From: Lacrimispora sphenoides
Lineage (GTDB): Bacteria; Bacillota; Clostridia; Lachnospirales; Lachnospiraceae
NCBI RefSeq assembly: GCF_900105215.1
Contig: NZ_FOIP01000002.1
Location: 744,001 to 808,000, forward strand
DNA: 64,000 bases
Reading direction: 5' to 3'
Made by a program: the position numbers and the translations under genes. The notes beneath the pieces were generated by a model, which saw only the letters and a list, made by a program, of their open reading frames with translations, ran no database searches and had not been told where the DNA came from. Positions 25,918 through 33,809 of this stretch are shown piece by piece. The stretch's first letter is position 1, and every line of letters starts with the position of its first letter.

Positions 25918-26538
25918 TCATTTTTTCTTTTTTATGTTTATGGGCTCGGTTTCTCTTAAATCATCAATGATCTGCTCAATAATCTGCTTCTTTAAGTACA
26001 CATCAAAGGAAAGCTCACAGATCCAGGAAAAGAGGCGGAGATATTCCAGATCATCTTTCTGGAGCCCTTTGTCTTCAAAGGTTTTACCGGCGTGCTCGTA
26101 TTTTTGAAGGATATCCTCCTTGATACGGTCAATACCGCCTTCTACCTGGGAGAAAATTTCCCGGTAGATATCCTCCAAAGGAATCCCTTCCGAAGAATTA
26201 AAGTGGTTTTCCGTAATAGGCTTAAAGAGCTGCTCAATGTCATGAAAAGAGAGCAGATTTTTAAAGTAATATATAAATATTAGCAGCAGAATATGTTCTC
26301 TGGAATATTTCTTTTTATTAGGAGCCGGAAGAAGATTGTTCTTGGCATAATTATTGATCATGGTTTTGGTCAGGACTTTGTCCTCTGGATAGCGTTTGGT
26401 GTCTTTTAAATGCTCATCCATGAAGGTGGTGACCTGATCCATGTACAGATCAATATTGGGAATGGTTTCCGGCCTGATATGGTCTAAGGATTCCAGATGC
26501 TTCAGGATGTCCTGCATTCTTTCGTCGTTGGTCTTCAT
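25918..26538 (-). CDS. DUF1836 domain protein
   Basis: 206 aa from ATG 26538, which has GAGAGGAAAACAT in front; an in-frame extension to 26643 runs through a repeat element and is not used. Motifs: VLTKTMINNYAKNNLLPAPNKKKYSREHI (a MerR-like HTH with a wing) followed by a long helical part ILLLIFIYYFKNLLSFHDIEQLF, matching the DUF1836 family. The MerR-like start suggests DNA binding, but no function is established. The C-terminus ends KKKK. Confidence 0.75.
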   Translation of the reverse strand: MKTNDERMQDILKHLESLDHIRPETIPNIDLYMDQVTTFMDEHLKDTKRYPEDKVLTKTMINNYAKNNLLPAPNKKKYSREHILLLIFIYYFKNLLSFHDIEQLFKPITENHFNSSEGIPLEDIYREIFSQVEGGIDRIKEDILQKYEHAGKTFEDKGLQKDDLEYLRLFSWICELSFDVYLKKQIIEQIIDDLRETEPINIKKKK

Positions 26539-26540
26539 AT

Positions 26541-26594
26541 GTTTTCCTCTTTCCTGCCCATGACTTGGCATAAAGGCATACTCACAGGGCGCCG
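26541..26594 (-). repeat. SD-hairpin intergenic element (one unit)
   Basis: On the minus strand: TATGCCTTTATGCC, then GGGCAGGAAAGAGGAAAAC immediately before the DUF1836 start. It supplies that gene's ribosome site. Same family as the elements at 38101, 46517, 59861 and 60832. Confidence 0.7.
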
Positions 26595-26731
26595 ACCTTC
26601 TGTACGCCCGCTGCCGCACATGAGGGATGATCCCCTTTATCATATCATATTATATAGTATTCAATACCAGATGACAAGGGGGAAAAGGATTTAAAGGACT
26701 AAAATTTTTTAAGAATACCTTAAAAAGTTTC

Positions 26732-26759
26732 TTGACTTTTGTGGAATGTGTGCTAATCT
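26732..26759 (+). promoter_or_regulatory. Promoter of ridA-like gene
   Basis: TTGACT, 16-base spacer, TAATCT preceded by TGC (extended -10), 40 bases before the start. Confidence 0.65.
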
Positions 26760-26798
26760 AGAATTATCAGAGAAATGAACGAAAGGAGACACATCATT

Positions 26799-27182
26799 AT
26801 GAAAAAAGTATTAGCAACAGAAAAAGCGCCGGCAGCAATCGGCCCATATTCTCAGGGCGTACGCGGGGGCGATTACGTATTTATATCAGGACAGCTTCCT
26901 ATTAACCCTGCTACCGGTGAATTTGCAGGTGAGGATATCGTATCCCAGACAAAGCAGTCATTGACAAACATCAAGTCCATTCTGGAAAGCGAAGGCTTAT
27001 CCATGGCTAACGTGGTTAAGACAACCGTTTTATTAAAGAATATCAGTGAGTTTGGAGCAATGAACGAAGTTTATGCATCCTTCTTTGAAGGAGAATGCCC
27101 GGCAAGAGCCGCATATGAAGTGGCAGCTCTTCCTAAGAACGCTCTGGTTGAAATCGAGGCCATCGCATATTGCGGTATATAG
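26799..27182 (+). CDS. RidA-family enamine/imine deaminase
   Basis: 127 aa from ATG 26799 (GAAAGGAGACACATCATT). YjgF/RidA signatures: IGPYSQGVRGGDYVFISGQLP, QTKQSLTNIKSILE, and the C-terminal PARAAYEVAALPKNALVEIEAIA with the catalytic Arg. It hydrolyses reactive 2-aminoacrylate and related enamines made by PLP enzymes. Standalone gene between its own promoter and terminator. Confidence 0.93.
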   Translation: MKKVLATEKAPAAIGPYSQGVRGGDYVFISGQLPINPATGEFAGEDIVSQTKQSLTNIKSILESEGLSMANVVKTTVLLKNISEFGAMNEVYASFFEGECPARAAYEVAALPKNALVEIEAIAYCGI

Positions 27183-27251
27183 TCTTTCCAGGAATTGATC
27201 GAAAGAAACGAATGCAGGGAGCAGGATCCTTTGAGATGCTTAAAAGTGTTT

Positions 27252-27276
27252 CAGAGGGCTTTGCTCTCTTTTTGTA
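27252..27276 (+). terminator. Terminator after ridA-like gene
   Basis: AGAGGGC / GCTCTC short stem with TTTTT. Confidence 0.55.
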
Positions 27277-27346
27277 TTTCTGTAAACTTAAGGTATATGA
27301 AAAGGGCAGTTGTAGAAATAAAGGGCTTTTTGCGAAAGAAATGGGT

Positions 27347-27452
27347 TGCATATTGACGGACATATATTATAATAAATTAGATAGTCCGATTTGTTTTATG
27401 GCTATCGGGCTGCCGGTTTTCTGAATGTAAGCCCCCTAAGGCTTGCGTTCAT
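27347..27452 (+). promoter_or_regulatory. Promoter and structured leader of the folC operon
   Basis: TTGCAT (27347), 16-base spacer, TATAAT (27369-27374). The leader then holds TGAATGTAAGCC / GGCTTGCGTTCA (27422-27451), an 11-12 bp stem. No T-run follows and I do not see the conserved blocks of a tetrahydrofolate riboswitch, so its role is unknown. Confidence 0.5.
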
Positions 27453-27498
27453 CATGAAAATCAGGTCTGAAATTCATATGGAAGCTGGTACTCTAACG

Positions 27499-28824
27499 AT
27501 GAAGATTGACGAAACGGCAGAAGAATATCTGGGCCGGATTCCTATGTGGACCAGAAAGAAAAATTCTCTGGAAGATATCCGGAAGTACCTCTGTGAGATG
27601 GGGGAACCGGATGAAGGGATGAAAATTTTTCATGTAGCAGGTACCAATGGAAAAGGGTCGGTATGTGCATTTTTACAGTCTATTTTAAAGAAAGCAGGCT
27701 GCAGGGTGGGGACCTTTACCTCCCCTCATCTGATTGAAACCAGGGAACGTTTCTGCATAAACGGAGAGATGGTATCGGAAAAGGTTTTTGAAGAAAGCTA
27801 TGAGACCGTCCGAATGCTATCGGAGAATATGATGGAGAAAGGATATTGCCATCCGTCTTATTTTGAGTTTCTGTTTTATATGGCAATGGACATGTTCCAT
27901 AAGACAGAAGTGGATATTGTAATTTTGGAAACCGGCCTTGGAGGAAGGTTTGACACGACCAATGTTATTAAGTCTCCCCTGGTATCGGTGATTACCTCCA
28001 TCAGCCTGGATCATACAGAATATCTGGGAGATACGATTGAAAAAATTGCATGGGAAAAGGCTGGAATTATAAAAAAAGGTGTGACAGTCGTCTTTGATGG
28101 AAACGATGGACAGGCTTCCCAGGTCATCCGCAGCAGGGCAGAGGAGCTTGGTTCCCCTTTCTGTGAAGTGGACAGGCAGGGATATGAGATAACCGGATAT
28201 GAAGATCAGGGCTGCAAGGCAAGATTTTATAAAACGGAAAGCGATTTTATTGAAGTTACTGTTCCGACCGTAGCTGAATATCAGGTGATGAATGCCTTCC
28301 TTGCGTTTAAGGCTCTTGAAGCGGCAGGGCTTAAGGAGGTCATGGACTTAGAGATCAGCCGGTCGCAGATGAAGGAAGGAATCGCTCACATGTACTGGCC
28401 GGGAAGAATGGAAGAAGTGCTGCCTGGAGTATATCTGGACGGAGCCCATAATCCGGGTGGTATTAAAGCCTTTTTAAAGGCTGCAGCAGGCCTTTGTGAG
28501 GCAAGGAAGAAACGGGCTGATCTTTTGTTTTCGTCAGTTTCCGATAAGGATCATGATAAAATGATAAAGGAGATTGCAGGCACGCTGCCCCTTGATCAAG
28601 TGGCAGTGGCTCACATTCATTCAGAAAGAGGACTGGAAACGGAGGTCCTGCTTAAAGAGTTTCAAAGTGCCTGCGGCTGCGGTGTGGAAGGATTTCAGAC
28701 AGTGGAAGAGGCGGTTTTATACATGCTTCATAAAAGGGATGAAGAGCATCTGCTGTTTTGTGTAGGTTCACTTTACCTGATGGGGGAGATAAAAGCGGTT
28801 TTAAGGAGGAACGGATATGATTGA
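27499..28824 (+). CDS. folC: Folylpolyglutamate synthase / dihydrofolate synthase
   Basis: 441 aa from ATG 27499; in-frame starts upstream (27454, 27478) exist and no ribosome site is strong, so the start is not certain. P-loop HVAGTNGKGSVCAFL, TFTSPHLIETRERFCING (folate loop), ILETGLGGRFDTTNV, ITSISLDHTEYLGDT, and C-terminal Mur ligase domain with YLDGAHNPGG. It adds glutamate to folates (and possibly to dihydropteroate) in the cytoplasm. Its stop overlaps the next small gene by 8 bases, so the two are coupled. Confidence 0.92.
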   Translation: MKIDETAEEYLGRIPMWTRKKNSLEDIRKYLCEMGEPDEGMKIFHVAGTNGKGSVCAFLQSILKKAGCRVGTFTSPHLIETRERFCINGEMVSEKVFEESYETVRMLSENMMEKGYCHPSYFEFLFYMAMDMFHKTEVDIVILETGLGGRFDTTNVIKSPLVSVITSISLDHTEYLGDTIEKIAWEKAGIIKKGVTVVFDGNDGQASQVIRSRAEELGSPFCEVDRQGYEITGYEDQGCKARFYKTESDFIEVTVPTVAEYQVMNAFLAFKALEAAGLKEVMDLEISRSQMKEGIAHMYWPGRMEEVLPGVYLDGAHNPGGIKAFLKAAAGLCEARKKRADLLFSSVSDKDHDKMIKEIAGTLPLDQVAVAHIHSERGLETEVLLKEFQSACGCGVEGFQTVEEAVLYMLHKRDEEHLLFCVGSLYLMGEIKAVLRRNGYD

Positions 28825-28957
28825 TTTTGAAGCTGAGATTAACAGTTACAGGCCAAGCCTGGAGGTTGATGCCATTGAAGATGCCATTGTAAGGAGTGAT
28901 TTGACGGATATGAATGACCTGATGATGGATCTTATAAAAGAAATCAACAAGGAATAG
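28817..28957 (+). CDS. 46-aa acidic protein in the folC operon
   Basis: ATG at 28817 lies inside the folC end, after AAGGAGGAACGGAT. The product (MIDFEAEINSYRPSLEVDAI, then EDAIVRSDLTDMNDLMMDLI and a KEINKE tail) is acidic, helical and without Cys or membrane segments. Twelve bases later the TPR gene begins. Overlap, ribosome site and composition argue that it is expressed; I cannot assign a function. Confidence 0.65.
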   Translation: MIDFEAEINSYRPSLEVDAIEDAIVRSDLTDMNDLMMDLIKEINKE

Positions 28958-28968
28958 GCGGTTAAAAT

Positions 28969-30285
28969 ATGGATTATGAAAGAAAAACCCGGGTAATCGC
29001 AAACAGCTATTACAATATGGGGCTGGAACGGGCAAAGCTCAGGGACTTGTCAGGAGCTTCCGAATGTCTGAAAAAAAGCCTCCATTTTAACAAGTATATG
29101 ACAGATGCAAGGAACCTTTTGGGTCTGATCTATTATGAGGTCGGAGAAGTGGGCGAAGCTCTTGTTCAATGGGTAATCAGCATGAACTTCCAACCAGAAG
29201 GAAACCAGGCGGATAACTACCTCGGTGAGATACAGAGAAAATCAGGTATCATGGAGACGGAGCGGCGTGCAGTGAGAAGATTCAACCAGGCCTTGATTTA
29301 CGCCCAAAGCGGCAGTGAGGATCTGGCGATTCTGCAGCTCATTAAGGTTGTGGAAAGCAAGCCTAACTATGTAAAGGCCCAGCTTTTGCTGGCACTCCTT
29401 TGCATAGCCAGAGAGGATTATCAGAAGGCTGGTAAAGCCGTTTACAAGGTATTACAGATCGACCGCAATCATCCAAAGGCGCTTTACTACAAGTCCTTAG
29501 TCAAGGATACGGCCGGAACTGGAAAAAGTGAGCGGGAGCCGGAAAAAAGAAAGCTGAAGAATGTACTTTCCCACAGGCAGATGGAAGATGACGATGTGAT
29601 CATCCCTCCAAGCTATCGGGAGAATACCAAGGATCAGGCGGTATGGAATATTCTTGCAGGGCTTTTACTTGGGGCTGCAGTGGTCTTTTTTCTGGTAATG
29701 CCGGCGAATACTAAATCCATAAATGAGCTCCATAATCAGGAGATACTAAAATACAGCGAGCAGTTAAGCCAGGCCAACCAAAAAGCAGACGGTCTTACGG
29801 CACAGCTGGAATCCATAGAAGCAGAAAAAAAGACTGCAGAGGCTTCTTTAGCCTCTCTCACCAGTGATTCAGACAGTGTTCTGGCCCAGTATCAGGCCGT
29901 GATCGGGATCCTTCAGGCATATAAGAAGGATGATTTTCCGGCTGCAGTGCGGATTTATGCCGGGCTTAACCCGGATCTCATCGCTTCCGCAGATGTCCAG
30001 ACAATCGTAGGTGAGATAAGGAAGGATATGGCGGAAAATGGCTGTCCGATTTTAGAAGGCTTTGGGGACAAGGCGATGGAAGCAGCTGATGCCCAGACTG
30101 CACTTGCTTATTACTTAAAATGTATTGATTTAAAACCAGCCAGCTGGCAGGCCAAATTTAAGACGGCGGTCATCTATAAGGGAATGGACCAGAAGGAGCA
30201 GGCCAACGGGCTGTTCTCCGACATTATAAATAACAGCAAAGATGAAGAACTATCTGCTAAGGCAAAATCAGAGCGAGGTTTTTGA
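28969..30285 (+). CDS. TPR-repeat membrane protein
   Basis: 438 aa. Several tetratricopeptide repeats: about residues 10-75 (SYYNMGLERAKLRDLSGASE, then CLKKSLHFNK) and 100-175 (AVRRFNQALIYAQSGSEDLA, KAQLLLALLCIAREDYQKAG). A single membrane helix follows at about 225-243 (NILAGLLLGAAVVFFLVMP), then a coiled coil (LSQANQKADGLTAQLESIEA) and a further TPR pair near the C-terminus. So TPRs lie on both sides of the membrane, N-terminal part probably cytoplasmic. Scaffold role likely; partner unknown. The stop codon lies at the edge of a repeat element (30283-30371), so the C-terminus may have been reset by it. Confidence 0.75.
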   Translation: MDYERKTRVIANSYYNMGLERAKLRDLSGASECLKKSLHFNKYMTDARNLLGLIYYEVGEVGEALVQWVISMNFQPEGNQADNYLGEIQRKSGIMETERRAVRRFNQALIYAQSGSEDLAILQLIKVVESKPNYVKAQLLLALLCIAREDYQKAGKAVYKVLQIDRNHPKALYYKSLVKDTAGTGKSEREPEKRKLKNVLSHRQMEDDDVIIPPSYRENTKDQAVWNILAGLLLGAAVVFFLVMPANTKSINELHNQEILKYSEQLSQANQKADGLTAQLESIEAEKKTAEASLASLTSDSDSVLAQYQAVIGILQAYKKDDFPAAVRIYAGLNPDLIASADVQTIVGEIRKDMAENGCPILEGFGDKAMEAADAQTALAYYLKCIDLKPASWQAKFKTAVIYKGMDQKEQANGLFSDIINNSKDEELSAKAKSERGF

Positions 30286-30371
30286 CATAATTTACTTAGT
30301 GAAGGCAAGCAAAGTGCAGCCTGAGTTTAGTAAATTAGTCGTTCGATGAACGAAAGTGAATCGAACTTCCT
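30283..30371. repeat. Intergenic repeat family 2, copy 1
   Basis: About 90 bases beginning at the TPR stop codon: GACATAATTT, GTGAAGGCAA, then TTAGTCGTTCGATGAACG and GAATCGAACTTCCT. The same order of blocks occurs at 63709-63803. The central CGTTCGATGAACG is a short palindrome. Confidence 0.65.
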
Positions 30372-30389
30372 TTGTTTTTTTAGCAAATG

Positions 30390-30433
30390 AAAGACACTAC
30401 AGAAGAACGATTTTTTTGTGGTGTCTTTTTTTC
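30390..30433 (+). terminator. Terminator before spoIIAA
   Basis: AAAGACACTACA / TGTGGTGTCTTT stem and TTTTTTT. Confidence 0.85.
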
Positions 30434-30516
30434 ATTTTCCCGGTACGTTTCCGGCGGCCGGGTGGTGCTCTTTTTGGTATTACGGACAGACAATAAGGAA
30501 TGGAGGAGTATTGCAT

Positions 30517-30858
30517 ATGAATCAACCATACTTTACATATGAAGCAGAAGGGCAGACACTGATCGTCCATCTGCCGGAGGAGTTGGATCATCATAACTGT
30601 TCAGGGCTTAAATACGAAACCGATTTAATCCTTTCCGAGAACTATATCAGGCGCATTGTTTTTGATTTTTCAAGGACCAGGTTCATGGATTCCTCGGGAA
30701 TTGGTATTTTACTGAACAGGTATAAGCAGATGGCTTTAAGCGGGGGGACCATAGCCATCTACGGTGCAGGCCCCCAGGCTCTCCGCATTCTTAAAATAGG
30801 GGGGATATTAAAATTAATGAAATTATATGACTCTAAGGAAGCAGCAGTCACAGGTTGA
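30517..30858 (+). CDS. spoIIAA: Anti-sigma F factor antagonist SpoIIAA
   Basis: 113 aa from ATG 30517 (TGGAGGAGTATTGCAT upstream). STAS domain: LIVHLPEELDHHNCSGLKYE and the phosphorylation site RFMDSSGIGILLNRYK, whose Ser is phosphorylated by SpoIIAB and dephosphorylated by SpoIIE. Unphosphorylated SpoIIAA frees sigma F in the forespore. First gene of the spoIIA operon; 10 bases to spoIIAB. Confidence 0.95.
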   Translation: MNQPYFTYEAEGQTLIVHLPEELDHHNCSGLKYETDLILSENYIRRIVFDFSRTRFMDSSGIGILLNRYKQMALSGGTIAIYGAGPQALRILKIGGILKLMKLYDSKEAAVTG

Positions 30859-30868
30859 GGAGGAACGT

Positions 30869-31303
30869 ATGTCAGAACAGAATAAACCAGAAATTCTGAA
30901 AATGGAATTGGAAGCCCTGTCAAAGAACGAGGAATTTGCCAGAGTGGCAGTGGCAGTTTTTATGGCAAGGTTGAACCCCACCCTGGAAGAGGTGGATGAT
31001 GTAAAAACAGCCGTGTCGGAGGCAGTCACAAATGCAGTCATCCATGGATATCAGGGGAACGGAGGAATTATTTACCTGGAAGTGGAGATTGATGGCCAGG
31101 AAATTGCCGTAACCGTCAGAGATACGGGTATCGGTATCCCCGATATCAAGCTGGCTATGGAGCCTATGTACACCACGGATCCGGATGGAGAACGGTCGGG
31201 CATGGGATTTTCCTTTATGGAAGCGTTTATGGATCAGGTGGAAGTAAAGTCGGCTCCTGGAGAGGGTACTGCCGTAACCATGACAAAGAAGATTAACGGG
31301 TGA
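30869..31303 (+). CDS. spoIIAB: Anti-sigma F factor / kinase SpoIIAB
   Basis: 144 aa from ATG 30869 (TTGAGGAGGAACGT). GHKL ATPase: VKTAVSEAVTNAVIHGY (N box), VRDTGIGIPDIKLAMEPMYT (G1) and ERSGMGFSFMEAF (G2). Binds and inhibits SigF and phosphorylates SpoIIAA. The stop overlaps the possible GTG start of sigF. Confidence 0.95.
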   Translation: MSEQNKPEILKMELEALSKNEEFARVAVAVFMARLNPTLEEVDDVKTAVSEAVTNAVIHGYQGNGGIIYLEVEIDGQEIAVTVRDTGIGIPDIKLAMEPMYTTDPDGERSGMGFSFMEAFMDQVEVKSAPGEGTAVTMTKKING

Positions 31304-32022
31304 GCCTTATGGATGAGACCATGAGATTGATAGAAATGGCTCACGAAGGAGATAAAGCGGCAAGGGACCGGCTTGTGACCGACAATTTCGGGCTGGTTTG
31401 GAGCATTGTACGCAGATTTACAGGGCGTGGTTATGAACCTGAGGATTTGTTTCAAATCGGCAGCATTGGCTTAATGAAAGCCATTGATAAATTTGACTTA
31501 TCCTATGAGGTGAAATTTTCCACTTATGCGGTGCCCATGATAACAGGAGAGATCAAACGCTTTTTAAGAGATGACGGAATGATCAAGGTCAGCCGCTCCA
31601 TTAAGGAAATGGGGCTTAAAGTGAAAAACGTCAGGGAAGAGTTAGTGTATCGTTTTGGAAGAGAACCTACGTTGGAAGAAATTGCAGGAGAAATAGGGGC
31701 CAGCAAAGAAGAAGTGGCAGCATCCATTGAGGCGGGCGCGGAAGTGGAATCCTTATACCGGTCTGTTAACAAAAATGACGAAAACAGCATTTTACTCATT
31801 GATAAAATTGAAGAGGAAAGTTCCGCCCAGGAAGAACTATTAAACCGCATGGTGCTTCGGGAACTTTTAACGGCGCTTTCCGATAAGGACAGAGAAATTA
31901 TTATCAGGCGTTATTATTATAATGAGACTCAAAGTCAAATTGCCGCAAAGCTTGGAATATCTCAGGTTCAGGTTTCCAGACTGGAAAAAAAGATTTTAAA
32001 ACAGATGCGGGAAAAATTGTAG
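31300..32022 (+). CDS. sigF: RNA polymerase sigma-F factor
   Basis: 240 aa from GTG 31300 (GTGA overlap with spoIIAB); ATG at 31309, with GGTGAG five bases before it, is an equally good start giving 237 aa. Region 2: FGLVWSIVRRFTGRGYEPEDLFQIGSIGLM, KFSTYAVPMITGEIKRFLRDDG; region 3 with SRSIKEMGLKV; region 4 HTH QSQIAAKLGISQVQVSRLEKKIL. This is the first forespore-specific sigma factor. It is followed by the spoVA genes, as in Bacillus. Confidence 0.95.
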   Translation: MSLMDETMRLIEMAHEGDKAARDRLVTDNFGLVWSIVRRFTGRGYEPEDLFQIGSIGLMKAIDKFDLSYEVKFSTYAVPMITGEIKRFLRDDGMIKVSRSIKEMGLKVKNVREELVYRFGREPTLEEIAGEIGASKEEVAASIEAGAEVESLYRSVNKNDENSILLIDKIEEESSAQEELLNRMVLRELLTALSDKDREIIIRRYYYNETQSQIAAKLGISQVQVSRLEKKILKQMREKL

Positions 32023-32084
32023 AATAAAATATTTTATACGGCTCATACTAGCTTTGAAAACCAGAGAAAAGGATGTGAGCACGT

Positions 32085-32246
32085 ATGGAATCCATAAAAC
32101 ATAAGCTTGTCATGGCGCTTCTTGTGTTATGCCTGATTGCAGTAGCCGCTGCTATCTGGTATATGATTGCGGTTATGCCGGATGGAACAGAAAAAGAAGG
32201 GACGCTTGTAGAAGCCATTCCGGGATGGGAGATGATGGTTTCATGA
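32085..32246 (+). CDS. 53-aa membrane-anchored protein between sigF and spoVAA
   Basis: ATG at 32085 after AAAGGATGTGAGCACGT. One membrane helix, residues about 8-30 (VMALLVLCLIAVAAAIWYMI), and a short extracytoplasmic tail EKEGTLVEAIPGWEMMVS. Its stop overlaps the spoVAA start (ATGA), so it is translationally coupled to the spoVA operon. I do not recognise it; by position it is probably a forespore membrane protein. Confidence 0.65.
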   Translation: MESIKHKLVMALLVLCLIAVAAAIWYMIAVMPDGTEKEGTLVEAIPGWEMMVS

Positions 32247-32869
32247 GCAAGACCGTTTATTTGAATATCAGCCAGATTACAGAGGTGCGGCATAAGAATA
32301 TCCAGTTAAAGGATGTGGCAGATGTTTATTGCGACGATACGGCCATCATGAATAAGTGTAAAGCCCTTAGGATCAAGACCATCCATTTGGACCGTAACAA
32401 GCGGTATATAGAAAAAACTCTGGATGTAATCCAGAAACTGATGGAAATGGATTCGACTCTTCAGATCAATAATGTGGGGGAGGTAGACTTTATTATAGAC
32501 TACCATAAGCCCAAATCACCCATGTGGGTCTGGCAGTGGATCAAAACCATTTTTGTCTGCATCGTATGTTTCTGCGGTGCATCCTTTGCCATTATGACCT
32601 TTAATAATGATGCCAGTGTTACGGACGTTTTTAAGGAAATTTACCGGATCATCATGAAGCAGGAGTCAAGCGGATTCACGATTCTGGAGGTCAGTTATTC
32701 CGTTGGACTGACTATTGGAATTGTGGGATTCTTCAATCATTTCGCAAAATACAAGATCAATACCGATCCAACTCCGCTGGAGGTGGAAATGCGGCTTTAC
32801 GAAGACAATATCAGTAAGACCCTGATCCAGAACGATGGAAGAAAGGAGTCGGATATTGATGTTTCTTAG
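32243..32869 (+). CDS. spoVAA: Stage V sporulation protein AA
   Basis: 208 aa from ATG 32243, close to the 206 aa of the Bacillus protein. A soluble N-terminal domain (residues 1-95, two small alpha/beta modules: VYLNISQITEVRHKNIQLKD, RIKTIHLDRNKRYIEKTLDV) is followed by two membrane segments (about 100-125 and 150-172). Part of the SpoVA dipicolinate channel in the spore inner membrane. Overlaps spoVAB by 11 bases. Confidence 0.9.
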   Translation: MSKTVYLNISQITEVRHKNIQLKDVADVYCDDTAIMNKCKALRIKTIHLDRNKRYIEKTLDVIQKLMEMDSTLQINNVGEVDFIIDYHKPKSPMWVWQWIKTIFVCIVCFCGASFAIMTFNNDASVTDVFKEIYRIIMKQESSGFTILEVSYSVGLTIGIVGFFNHFAKYKINTDPTPLEVEMRLYEDNISKTLIQNDGRKESDIDVS

Positions 32870-33284
32870 AGAAGTATTTCTTGTTTTTATTGGGCTCAGC
32901 GCTGGCGGCATTATAGCAGCCGGCGTTTTTGCTTTTTTGGTAATTATTGGTGTATTTCCAAGATTGATCGGAGCGACCAACACGAAAAAGCACATATTGC
33001 TCTTTGAATCGGTCATCATTCTTGGCGGTGTGCTTGGGAATGTATGGGATATTTATAAAATTCCCATAGGGTTTGGCGGAAATCTGGCTCTTGGAATATA
33101 TGGACTTTCCGTTGGAATCTTTGTGGGAATCCTTGTCATGTCCCTTGCGGAGACCTTGAAAGCCCTGCCAGTCATCGGCCGAAGAATTCATCTGGCTGTT
33201 GGTCTGCAATATTTGATCCTTTCCCTGGGGCTTGGTAAATTGATCGGTTCTCTGATCTATTTTACAGCGAATTTCGGACAGTAG
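32859..33284 (+). CDS. spoVAB: Stage V sporulation protein AB
   Basis: 141 aa from ATG 32859, same length as the Bacillus protein; an upstream in-frame start at 32835 lies inside spoVAA. Four or five membrane segments, including FLVFIGLSAGGIIAAGVFAFL and the loop GGVLGNVWDIYKIPIG. Member of the SpoVA channel set. 40 bases before spoVAC. Confidence 0.9.
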   Translation: MFLREVFLVFIGLSAGGIIAAGVFAFLVIIGVFPRLIGATNTKKHILLFESVIILGGVLGNVWDIYKIPIGFGGNLALGIYGLSVGIFVGILVMSLAETLKALPVIGRRIHLAVGLQYLILSLGLGKLIGSLIYFTANFGQ

Positions 33285-33324
33285 CATCAGGAAAAGGATT
33301 GTATGGACGAGAAGGAGGAAAATA

Positions 33325-33777
33325 ATGGAAATAAACAAAAAAGCTTATGAGGCTTATGTAAAACAGGTGACTCCGGTGCACAAAAAGTGGCCGGGGATTA
33401 TAAAGGCTTTCCTGGTGGGGGGAATCATATGCGCCCTTGGCCAGTATACTACAACTTTATTCATGAATACAGGTCTGGAAAAGGAAGCGGCCTCTGCCTG
33501 GACCACTCTGGTTCTGATTGCAGCCACTGTCATCCTGACCGGACTTAATATTTACCCTAAGATTACAAAGTTTGGCGGAGCAGGAGCTTTGGTGCCGATC
33601 ACGGGTTTTGCCAATTCCGTTGTGGCTCCGGCTGTGGAATTTAAGGCAGAGGGCCAGGTGTTCGGTATCGGTTGTAAAATCTTTACCATTGCCGGTCCTG
33701 TCATATTATACGGGATATTAAGCTCCTGGATCCTTGGAATCATCGCCTATGTATTAAAGGCCTTTCAAATGCTGTAG
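33325..33777 (+). CDS. spoVAC: Stage V sporulation protein AC
   Basis: 150 aa, ATG after GAAGGAGGAAAATA. Hallmark N-terminus YEAYVKQVTPVHKKWPGIIKAF, then GGIICALGQYTT and FGGAGALVPITGFANSVVAP. SpoVAC is the mechanosensitive-like membrane channel component for Ca-dipicolinate. Two bases separate its stop from the long in-frame reading of spoVAD. Confidence 0.95.
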   Translation: MEINKKAYEAYVKQVTPVHKKWPGIIKAFLVGGIICALGQYTTTLFMNTGLEKEAASAWTTLVLIAATVILTGLNIYPKITKFGGAGALVPITGFANSVVAPAVEFKAEGQVFGIGCKIFTIAGPVILYGILSSWILGIIAYVLKAFQML

Positions 33778-33809
33778 GAATGAACCGGTCAGAGAAATGG
33801 AGAGAGAAA

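Noticed and set aside
27375..27498. Tetrahydrofolate riboswitch before folC
   Set aside because: A hairpin is present, but the conserved blocks of that riboswitch are not seen.
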